Assembly (NCBI GenBank): GCA_036389275.1
Contig: DASVQE010000052.1
Location: forward strand, 62,001-126,000
Reading direction: 5' to 3'
DNA from: QHVT01 sp036389275
Lineage (GTDB): Bacteria; Acidobacteriota; Thermoanaerobaculia; Gp7-AA8
Length of the DNA: 64,000 bases
The position numbers and the translations under genes were made by a program. Below the pieces are notes generated by a model. That model did not search any database, had not been told where the DNA came from, and saw only the letters and a program-made list of their open reading frames with translations. This document shows positions 20,601 to 32,600 of this stretch, piece by piece (positions within the stretch are counted from its first letter, which is position 1; each line of letters begins with the position of its first letter).

Positions 20601-23600
20601 CACCTCGCCGGAGGCCAACAGCGTCGCCGGCGGCGGCAAGACGACCGTCGGCGGCACGTACTCGAATCTGCTGCCGCAGACGCTCGCCATCGCCGGCGGC
20701 ACGAACGCGCCCGCGGCCGATGTCGTCGCGCTCAGCGACACCACCGGCACCTTCGTCTTCCGCGGCGTCGGCCTCGCTGCCGGCGCGCGGACGCTGACCA
20801 TCACCGGCCGCAACGCCGCCGGCGTCGCCGCGACCGCATCGCTCGTCGTCAACAGCGATCCTGCCGCCGCGTCGATCGAGATCGCCGCGCCGTCGGACAA
20901 CGCATACGTGCCGGCGAGCGAGCCGGTGACCGTGACCGGCGCGTATGCCGGCGCAAGCGGCACCGCGCGTGTCGAGATCAACGGCGTCGCCGCGACCGTC
21001 GATCCCACGGCGTCGACCTACGCCGGAAGCGCGCAGCACACCGGCGCGCCGCTCACTCCGGTCGTGGCGCGTCTCATCGACGCGAACGGCAGCGGTCCGG
21101 CCGCATCGATCATGGTGCGCAAGCTCGCCGGGCCGCTCCGCGTGCGCTCGACATTCCCGGCTGACGGTGCCGAAGGCGTCGATCCCGGCGTGCTGCTCCT
21201 CATCGACTTTTCCGCGCCGCTCGACCGCGCCACGCTTTCCGCGATTCAACTGCGGAGCGGCTCGACGCCGGTCGACGGCACGCTGCGCGTCGACGACTCC
21301 GTGGTGATCTTCACGCCGTCGACGCTGCTCGCGCCGGGCACGAGCTACACCGTCACGATTCCGGCCACGCTCAAGGACGTCGCCGGCAACGCGATCGACA
21401 AGGCCTCGTCGTTCTCGTTCACCACCACCGTCTCCGCACCGTCGACGCCGCCGCAGCTCGATCCGATCGCCATCACCGGCTGCCCGGCCACCGTCTCGAT
21501 CACAGGCAGCGCTCCGCCGTTCGCGCGCCTGCGGCTCGAGGTCGGCACGATCGCGCTGAGCGGACAGGCCGATGCCAGCGGCCGCTTCACGATGGCGTTC
21601 CCGCTCTCCGGCCGTTCCGGTTACCAGAGCGGACACCTCACCATCGTCGGCTCCGACGGCAGCCGCTCGCCGGAAGCGCCGGTCAGCTTCCGGATGGATT
21701 GCGCGGCGCCGAGCGTCGTCGGCGCGTCGTACGACCGCAACGCCAACGTCCTCACCATCGCCTTCTCGAAACCGGTCGCGGCGCCGACGCTCGTCGTCGG
21801 CAGCTCGATCGTGCTCACCACGTCCGACAACAACAGCATCGGCGGAACGGTTGCGCTCTCCGGCGCGATCGCCACGGTGACGCCCGCGTCCGACCTGCGC
21901 GACAAGAGCTTCACGCTCGAAGTGCAGACGTCCGTCACCGACACCGCCGGCAATCATCTCGGCAGTCCGTTCCCGCAGACCTTCTCGCTCGACGGCGGAG
22001 ATGCGCCGCTGCCCGGCGACGGCTCCGGCTTCATCACCGGTGAGGTCTACGACGCGACCAGCGGCCGTCCGCTGCGCGGCGCGACTGTCTCGGTCGAGGT
22101 GCCGCGCAGCGCGTTCGCGCGCGTGCCGTCCGTCACCTCGCACGCGCACCTCACCACCAGCGGCGACGTCGAGATGTCGAAGGAGACCGACCCGCGCGGC
22201 CGCTACACGCTTCCGCTTCCGGAAGGCGCGCACACCATCAAGGCCGGCTCGCCGCAGCACACGACCGTGTGGCGGCAGATCGTCGTGCCCGCGGGTGCCG
22301 GCGTCGTGCCGATCGACATCCGTCTGACGCGGCGCGGCGAGCGGAAGAGCGCGGCCACGCTGCCGCTCACGCTGCAGGACGGCGGCGGTGCGCTCACCGT
22401 CACCGCGCCGGTGAAGCTGACCGTCACCGGCGGCGTGGCCTCGCAGGCGCAGGTCGCGCTCACCTCCGTCGGCGCGCAGTCGCTGGCCGGCCTCCTGCCG
22501 CTCGGCTTCTCGCCGATCGCTTCCGCCGAAGTCGCTGTCTTCGGCGCCGACGGCGCCGCGAGCTTCGACGCGCAGGTGAACGGCGAGCTCGAATTCACGC
22601 TGCCGTCCGCCGCCATCAGCGCCGCGCACCAGACGCTCTCGCTCGTGCGCTACGACTCCGAGCGCGACGAATGGCGCACGCTGATCGCGGTGATGGCGCC
22701 GGCCGCCGGCGACGCCTGGCGCGCGCCGATCACCAGCGCCGGCGCGTACGGCGTCGTCTATCGCGACCAGGCCTCGACGCTGCGTCAGCCGCCCGCTCCC
22801 GCCGCCGGCGCGACGCTGCAGCCGGCCACCGAAACGTGCGCGACTTCCGCGACGCCGTGCGTCCTCGTGCGCAAGGAGTTCGACATCGAGCCGCCGGTCG
22901 TGCCGCCGTCGGGACGCGCCGTCGCCAAGCTGCAGATCGCCGGAGAAGACGCGGCCACGTTCCCCAGCGGCACGGCCGTGCAGGCATACGTCAACGAGGT
23001 GCTGACGCTCAGCAGCGGCGACACCGTCGTCGATCCACCCTTCACGACAGACGTCCTTCTATATCGCACGCTGGATGGAAAGGTGGGGATCGGCGAGTTC
23101 CTCATCGAGCCGAGCGAACAGGCCCGCCGCGAGGTCCTCGAGACCGGCGTCGATCAGGTCAAGATCCTCCAGTACCCCGGCCGTCTCGACCGCGGCTCGC
23201 TCATCGGCTCCGAAGGCGGACGCGTTCCGGGCGACAGCGTGACGAACGTGGAGATCCCGGCCGGCGCGACGAGCGAGCAGCTCCGCGCGACCGTGGCCAC
23301 GCTCAAGCCCGAGAACCTCGGCGTCGCCATCGCCGGCTTCGACGTCGTCGGCGGATTCGACCTCACGCTCACGCGCGTCGCCACGCCGCCGCAGACCGAC
23401 GCCGACGGCGACGGTGTACCCGATCCTGCGCCGGCGCTGCAGCTCAGCCGCGCCGCGCGCGCCACGATCAACGTCGACACGGCAAAGCTCGCATCGCCCG
23501 ACGCGCAGTTGATTCTCGTTGAAGTCGTGAATCAGTCCGCATGGGGCGCGTTCTATCGTCTGGCCGTTCCGATGACGCGTCTCGACACGCCCGCGAACGG

Positions 23601-26600
23601 CGTGACGCTCGTCCGCTACACCTCGCAGTCCGTCAATCCGGCGTCGCTCGCCGTCGACGGCATCGTTCGCGAGGGACGGTTCCTCCTGCTCGCCGCGAAA
23701 GCGCCGATCGCCTTCGCGAGCGGCGCGTTGCGCAGCACCGCCACCGGTCCGTACCTGCCCGACATGCGCGTCAACTCGGTGATGGCAGGCGGCGCCGCGT
23801 ACGGCGTCAGCGACGTCACGCGCGCCAGCGGCGTCTTCGCGCTGCCGATCGCCGCCGCGCCTGCGCCGTCGTTCAGCATCACACCGCGCCACGCGCGTTT
23901 CGGCGTCGGCACCGCCTTCACCGCCGCCGCGCCTGCCGCGGGCGAGACCGTGGCGATCGGCGACTGGCTCTTCGTCGTGCAGCCGCTGCGGCTGACGAAC
24001 GTCACGCCGGCTGACGGCGAGATCGTTCCGGTCGCGCCGATCACGATCAAGGCCGACTTCGATCTGCCGATCGACACGTTGTCGCTGCAGAACGCCATCA
24101 CCGTCGCCACCACCGACGGCGCCATTCCGCTCGGCGGCCGCATCGAGCGCGATGCCGCAGACGATCATCGCGTCGTCTTCACCTCCACCGGCACCGTCAG
24201 CGCCAGCACCACCTATCGCGTCACGATCCAGCCGACCGTCCGCGCCACCAACGGCGCGGTGCTCGGCCAGGTGCACACGTTCCTCGTTCGCACGGAGGGC
24301 TTGCCGCGCACCGGCGAGATCCACCCGGAGCGCATCCGCATCACCCTGCCGGACGCGCAGGGCCACTCGCGGATCTTCGGCGACGCCAAGGCCATTCCGG
24401 CCGGTTTCCAGGTCGTCGCGCAGCGTCCGGACAAAGGCTTCCGCAGCGTCTACGACGCGACCGCCGGAGCGAACGGCGACTTCTCGTTCGTGGTCGGCGA
24501 TCGCAACGACTCCGATCGCCTCGACCTCGGCGACGTCGTCGAAGTGCAGATCCTCAATCTCGCCTTCAACGTCGTGGCGACCGTGCAGCTCACGCCGTTC
24601 GTCACCGAGGACGGCAAAGGCTTCGTCGCGGCGGCGAACCGCGACACCACCTTCGTCAGCACGCAAGGTGTTGCCGTCACCGTCGCCGCCGGAACGTTCG
24701 ACAAGGCGACGCTCGTCACCACGGATCTGAACGACTCGAAAGCGGCGTTCGCCGCGGTGCCGAACTTCGATCAGGAGCTGCACTGGGTCAAGACCCTCGA
24801 CCTCCACTTCGACGGCACGGCGAAGCAGCGCATCGAGGTGTCGATTCCGCGGCCGGCCAACCTGCCGCTGGACGGTCACGACTACCTCATCGGCTTGCTC
24901 GGCCAGTCCTCGCGCGGACCGCGCATCGCCATCGAAGCGCTCCTGCATCCCGAAGGCGACAAGCTCACCACCGCGCTGCCGCCCGAGAGCAGCGGCGCGA
25001 ACCTGCAGACGAAAGCGGCGGCCATGTCCGGCAGCGGCGCCGCGGCGGCGCAGTTCTGCATGCCGGGCGTGTTCGGAGCGGGCTCGAACGCCATCTTCGA
25101 GATGGGCAACATCGGCGCCGAAGCGGTCGGCTGGGGCTTCATCGCTCCGATCCAGCAGTACATGGAAGTCTTCAACGACATGTTCCAGGCGACGTATCTG
25201 CCGTCGCTCGCATACCAGACCGCCAAGTGCCGCGCCATTCCGGTGGTGAAGGGCAAACCGTTCCACCTGATCGGCGTCGATCCCGACACCGGCTCGCAGA
25301 TCTTCAACACTCCGTACAGCGCCATCGACGACATCAACTCCATCGTCGCCATCGACAACCCGTTCCCCGATACCACCGGACCGTTCCCGATCTTCGGCGC
25401 GCCGTTCCGCGTCGAGCGTCTCGAGGCTCCGGCGCCCGCCGACAACGACGGCAACGGCTCGATCGATCCGGGTGAGTTCAAAGGACGCGGCTTCGTCGTC
25501 ACGCGCACCGAGAGCGGCACGCTCACGGTCACGAACGACTCCAACGCCGCGGCGCAGGACGTGCTGCCGGAGAACACGACCGTCCGTCTCTACAACGCCA
25601 CGCGCTCGATCCTGTCGACGGCTGCCACGGTCGGAGGCGGCGGCTCGTTCACGATCACCAGCACCGCGTCGGAAGGCGATCTGCTCTTCCTCTACATCGG
25701 CGGCCGCGACGTCGCGCCCGACGCGACGATGAACATCGTCTTCAGCGAGCCGATCGCCGTCGGCACGATTCCGACCGGCGCCGACGATCCGACGCGCAAC
25801 CAGATCATCAACACCTACCTGCACGGTGTGATCAAGCTCGAGCAGGTCTTCGACACCGGCGCCGTCGACATCAGCAGCAACGCCGTCTTCCGCGCCGACT
25901 CCGGCAACCGCCGCGTGCTGATCGATCTGCCGGCCACGTTCGTGCGCGACGGGCGGTATCGCATCACCGCGCTCGCATCGCTCACCGATCCGAAAAACAA
26001 TCGCCTCGCCGAACGCCGCGACAAGAACGGCACGGTCATCGGCACGCCCGCCGCCGACATCACCTTCGACTTCAAGGTGCGTCCCGGTCCGACCTCCGAC
26101 CACGCCTTCACGCTGCAGCCGACGGCGACGCAGACCGGCGGCAGCCTCAAGGACCTGGCGCGCTTCGGCAATCTCGTCTTCGTGGCCGCCCTCGACGGCG
26201 GCCTGCTCGCGTACGACATCTCGGAGCCGAGCATGTCGAACGGCACGCTGCCGATCGCGGTCGTCCCGACCAACTGGGCCAACAGCGGCGTGCAGGTGTC
26301 GGACTTCTGGTCCGTCGCCGCCGATCACCACGGCCGCATCTACGGCGGCGGGTTCCAGGCGTCGTTCTCGGTCGTGCGCGGCTATCGCGTCGAAGATTTC
26401 CTCGCCGCGCGCGACGGGCAGCTCAACTGCCCCGGCGGACCGCACACGAACTGCATCAGCCACGGCTCGGCCATCGTCGGCTGGCGTCCCGGCGTCGGCG
26501 TCGGCATGCCGCTCAACGCCGGCTGGATGGTGACGAACCAGCCGTCCGCCTATCCGCGCAAGATCAAGCTGCTCGAGCAGGACGACGAGCAGAGCGCCAC

Positions 26601-29600
26601 GCTCGATGAACTGAAGAGCAACACCGGCGACGGAGTCGAGATCCTCGACGAAGTGAGCGCCGGCAACGGCTATCACCGCTTCACCGTGCGCCTCACGTAC
26701 GCGCCGAGCGGCGAGTCGCACCTCGTGCAGCGCGTCACCGTCGTCAATCCCGCACTCGACTTCCGCTGGCACGGCGATGCGTTCAAAGGGGAGACGCTCG
26801 ACATCCCGAACGTGCTCGCGCGCCCCGAGGATCGGCTGACCATCCTGCGCAACCTCACGACGTACGGTGTGGTCACGCTGTTCGGTTACGGCGCCGCCGT
26901 GTACGACCTGAACGCGATGGAGACGAACGACTTCAAGCTCCGTTGCACCGGCACATTCCTCGGCCAGCACGGAACCGCCTGCGCGGCCGCGCTGACCCAG
27001 CGCGCGCTTCCCGAAAAGATCGTGAACACGACCGGGAGCAACGAGGGCTGCAACCTCGAGCACGACATGAGCGACGACCTCACGTACTCGCCGGAGATCT
27101 TCGGCATCGTGCGGTCGGTGCCGACCGCCAGCGGCGGCGTGAACGTCTCGCCCGACATTCACATTATCGGCGTGCGCACCAAGAACGGTCTCATCGACGT
27201 CGTCTCCGCGCTTCCGTCGGAGGACGACGGCGGCCTCACCGACGGCTGCGAGAGCGGCGCGAACACCGTCCCGGTCGAAGATCATCCCGCGCTCTCCGCG
27301 ATCATCCAGCGCGTGAGCACGACCCAACGCCAGACCGGCGGCGCGCTCTATCGCTGGGGCATCTCGTCCACCCAGAACGTGGCGGGCGTGCGCGGCTCAG
27401 CGCCGAACACCGACGTCCATCGCGACTATCTGCTCGTTGCCGCGAACAAGTGGGGCATCCTCGTCTTCGAGATCGGCGGCACTCCGCCGCCCGCCGGCCC
27501 CGGCTACGGCACCCTCGGTCTGGAGAGCCTGGTCGACGTGATCTGGATCGCCGCCGGCGCCGCCGCCGTCGCTCCGATCGAAGGCACGAACCTCGCCGCC
27601 GTCATCGATCTCAAAGGACGGCTGCTCATCCTCGATCTCGCCAACATCGACGAGCGCTGGGGCCCGGCCACCGCGGCGAATCCGTCGCCGCTGCTGCCGC
27701 CCGGTCCGTTCAAGATCCCGACCGCGGCGATGAACGCCGCCGGCGGCGCCAGCGGAGAGATCGGCGTCGACGATCCGCGCGTCGTCTACAAGAGCGCGAA
27801 CAAGTTCACCTCCGGCACGCTGCCGCCCATCGTCGATCCCGACACCGGCATCGCCTTCGGCGGCGACGTGCTCACGCAGAACATGCGCGTGCGCGCCGTG
27901 CTCGATCCGAAGATCGAGTTCCTGATCGATGCCGGCAACGGCCTCCAGCCGACCAACGGCATCACGCCGCTCGGCGTGGCCAAGCCGTCGAGCGCATCGA
28001 CCACTCCTGCCGGCGCGCTCGGCGCGTTCCGCGTGCGCGTGACGCTGCCCGGCTCACTCGCCGAAGTGCTCGCCGATCAGAAGGTGCATCTCGCCGTCGA
28101 GAGCGAGCTCGTTCCGGGAGCGGTCACGCCGCAGTCGGCGCGTTCGCTGCCGCGCGCACATCTGCGCGTCAACGACCGCGAGGGAACCGTCGATCCGCGC
28201 AAGGTCACCGACTTCACGCTGCGTCGCGCCATCGCCTTCACGCCGTCGATGGAGAACACGTATCGTCACCAGCGCGGCTTCAACCGCCTGCTCTCGCCGT
28301 GGATCGTCGCTCTGGCCGATCCGCGCGCGAGCGAGCGCGTGACCGGCGACGCCGCCGCGAAGACCGCCGACGGCTGCCTCGAATGCGAGCGCCCGAGCGG
28401 CCTCAAAGGAAAGACCGAGGCCGACGGCGTGTACGAGCTGTACACCGCCGGCCGCTACATCAGCGCGCGCCTCGACAGCCATCAGCCCGGCGTGCTCGCC
28501 GTCGACGATCTCCCCGATTTCTACAAGTACCTCGCGGAGAAGTCGCGGCTCGACGTCCGCATCCCGACCACCATCGCCGACACCGTGCGGCCGAAGGCGG
28601 CGCTCATTCCGCCGCAGCACGCGCCGCTCGCGCAGGGCACCATCGACGGCACCGTGTTCGTCCACTCGGGCGAGCTCGGCGTCGACGCGGCCGATCTCTA
28701 CATCACCGGCCGCGGCCCGGCCGACCTGATGCTCACGCGCTCCTATCGCTCGCGGACCATCGGCGGCACGCCCATCGGCCTCGGATGGGACGCCTCGTTC
28801 CTCCGCCGCATCCGGCCGCTGCCCGACGGCAACGTCGAATACCGCGACGCATCGGGCGACATCTGGCTGTTCAAGAAACCTGCGCAGGGACCGGGCGCCG
28901 CGCCGCCGGCAGCGCTGCAGGCTCTCGAGGCATCGGTCGGCGTGCGCTTCCGCTACACCGCTCCTCCCGGTCTCTACGTGAGCCTCATGCGCTCCGACGA
29001 CGGCTGGACGATGCTCGACGACAAGTGGCGCATCACGCGCTTCGACAACTTCGGACGCATCACCGCCGAGACGGACGAGTTCTGGAAGGCTGCCGACGTC
29101 GGTGCCGGCGCGGCCAGCGGCAATCAGTTCCGCTATCTCTACGACATTGAAGGACGCCTCGCCCAGATCGTCGATCCGATCGGCCGCATCACCACCATCC
29201 GCTATTGGGAGAAGAACCCCACCGGCGCGAACGTGAACTGCACGAACGTCGGCGCCAAGACCAATCCGTGCGCGTATCCCGGCCTGATGAAGGAGATCGT
29301 CGACTGGCGCCGCCGGTCGGTGCTCTTCGAGTACGACCACGTCGGCCGCCTCATCGCCGTGCAGCTCCCGAACGTGAAAGCGATCGACGGCGCGCCGTCG
29401 AGCTACGACTTCAGCACACCCGACAAGCGGCCGCGCATCCGCTATCAGTACGACAGCGCCACCGCGGCGTACCCCGGCGACACCGCCTCGCCGCAGGAGT
29501 TCACCGACTTCATGCACTACGCGGCGAATCTCGCCGAGATCGTCGAGCCGGCGGACGAGTCGTCCGGCGACGCGCGCGTGAGGTTCGAGTTCTTCCGCAC

Positions 29601-32600
29601 CACCGACGAGAAGCGCGACCGCCTGCACTTCGAGCGCTGGCCGTGCGGATCGCGCGCGCCCGGCTGCACGGAGACCGAAGCCGACTTCGCCTATCAGGGA
29701 AACATCCTCAGCATCAAAGACATGCTCGGACAGGTGTGGGAGTACGCGCTCACGCAGGACTCCGAGCAGCGGAAGCACATCCAGAGCGTGACGGCGAAGG
29801 ACGTCCCGACCTTCCACGTCTCCGCGAGCTCGACCAACATTCCGCTCGTCCTCACCGCCACCGGCGCGGATCTCGTCACGAAGTACGAAAACTTCAGCGC
29901 CGACGGCATTCCGACGCGCACGACCTACCCGAGCGGCCGCGTCGTCGACCTGACCATCGCCGCGCCGCAGTCGAATCCCAACGCGCACTGCAAGCAGTTA
30001 CAGAGCGTCAACGACAACGGCGGCGGCGCCTCACGCAACACCACCATCACCTACGAAACGCAGCAGACCGCGCTCTGCACCGCCACGGCGTTGCAACGCG
30101 GCAACGACAAGCGCGAGACCGAGTCGCCGAGCCGCGATCGCGACAAGACCACCACCGTCGATGAGACCGCCGGCGTCTCCGTCGAAACGACGTACGACTC
30201 GTTCGGCCGCCCGACCATCGTCACCCGCAAGGGCAGCGGCACGGACTCGATGAAGACCGTCTACACGTACAAGCCGAACAACAGCGGCGACCCGATCGCG
30301 TGGTCGCGTCTCGCCGACATCACCGGCGGCAACAACGACACCTACCAGAACTTCACGTACACCAGCGACAGCGTCGGCGGCGAGACCGTCACCGTCCACG
30401 ACACGAAGCGCAAAACCACCACCACCACGCGCTACGACGCCTCGGGCCAGCCGATCTACCGCAAGCTCGACGACGACGACTTCGGCATCCTCAGCGAAGA
30501 GAAGATGGCGTACGACGCCAGCGGCCGTCTGACGTGGACCAGCACCACCGCTCCCACCGGCACGTTCGATACGACCGTCAAATACGATCCGCTCGGTCGC
30601 GTCGACACGACCACCACCACGCGCAACAACGTGATGGGCGTCGACAAGGACCTCGAGGTGCGGCACACCTACGATCTCGCCGCGAAGATCGTCACGACCA
30701 CCGATCCGGCCGGGCCGGGCGGCGCGCCGGCAGCGCAGCAGATCACCACGCTCGACGCCCTCGGCCGTCCGATTCGCATCGAGCACCGCGCCTCGAGCCC
30801 GCCGCCGGGCGGCGGCGACACGCCGACCATCCTGCAACTGCTCGCGTACGACAAGCACGGCGCGGTGTCGTATCAATCCGACACGGTCCGCGACGCCTCG
30901 ATCACTTCGCGCGATGGCCTCGGGCGTCCTGCGTTCACGCTGCGCCGCGACGGCCTCAGGACCACGTTCAGTTGGAGCGATTGGGATCAGCCGCAGCAGA
31001 CGACCGTCACGGCCGGCTCGGCCACGGTGTCGAGCACGCGGCAGTTCTTCACCGACGAGGGACAGCTCTACGCGACGAACGAGAGCGTCGACACGCGCGT
31101 GCGGCGCACGCGCCGGACGTGGCTCGCCGGCGGCCAGCAGGTGCTCGACCGCACCGGCATCGGCTTCGGCCTCAACGACGACACCGCACCCGGCGCGGCG
31201 CGCGGCACGCGCACCACCACCGATCTCGCCGGCCGCGTCACCGACGTGGTGACCGGCGGCCTCGGCGCCGGCGACACCGACATCACCAAGATCTATCACC
31301 ACACGAACTTCGCCGACTTCCGCGGCGACGTCGCCACGCTGGTGCACGAGATCGAGCCGATGCGCAACGTCACGATCGATCACCGCCAGACGCTCGACGG
31401 ACTCGATCGCGTCCGCAACGCGAAGATCAGCGACCACTACGAGACCACCACCACCTACGACGTCGCCGGCAATCTCGAGCTGGTGACGCCTTCCGGCGAA
31501 GGCGCGACGCGGATGTTCTCCGACAGCCGCGGACTGACCTATCGCACCGAGCGCCCCGACGCGCCGGACAACGTCGTGCTGCGCTTCTTCGACGAGCGCG
31601 GCGCGCTGCGCCGCATCACCGACGAGACCGGCGACATCACCAACTACATCACCGACGATCTCGGCCGCGTCGTGCGCGTCGACTATCCCGACACCACGCA
31701 CGAAGAGACCCGCTACGAAAACAAGACCGGCCTGGTCACAGCTACGCGCGATCGCGCCGGGCAGTGGCTGTCGTACAACTTCGACGACGGCGGCCGCGTC
31801 ACCCACATCCGCCTCGGCGAAGATCCGAACAACGGCCCGGTCGTCACCGAGATCGAATACAACGACGCCAAACGGATCGCGCGCGTCGCGAACAAAAACG
31901 GCGCCGTCGAGTACGAAGCGTACGACGACCTCGGACGTCCGACGCTCACGCGCACGATCCGCTACGCGAACGAGTCGGGCCTCAAGCCGGCGCCCGACCG
32001 CATCGTCTCCGACTCGCACACGCAGACGCACGCCTGGTCGGTGTTCGGCTCGGAGCGCTCCTCCTGGAGTCTGCCCGTCGCCGGCACCAGCCCTGCCGCG
32101 CAGAACGGTACGAGCTGGCGCACCGCCGTGATCGAAACGCGCGACGCCGGCGGCAACCTGGTGCTGCAGCAGGCCAACGGCGCCGACATCGCCACCGCAA
32201 TCCCCGGCGGCATCGGTCGTGTGCTCGAGCACGATCGCGCGCTCTCGACCAGCGGCATGCTGGCGACGTCTTACGGATTCACCGACGCGTCCGGAAGCGG
32301 CCCCGATCCGGGCGATCCGGCGATCGCGCCGAGCGGCATGCTCTCGAGGTCGGAGACGAAAGTCGGCAGCCGCGTCCTCGCCGGTACGCAGACGTTCCCC
32401 GACCGGTCGCTCCGCGTGCGCACCGCGCACGATCTCGCCCTCGGCCGCTCGTCGAAATGGGTGTACGACGGGCGCGGGCGGCTCACCAGCAGCAAGCTCC
32501 TCGTGCCGCAGGAAGATCTGCTCACGACTCCCGCGATCGCCGATGTGCTGAGCGGATCGGAGTTCCGCGAGGAGCGTCAAACCGAAACGATCTTCGGACC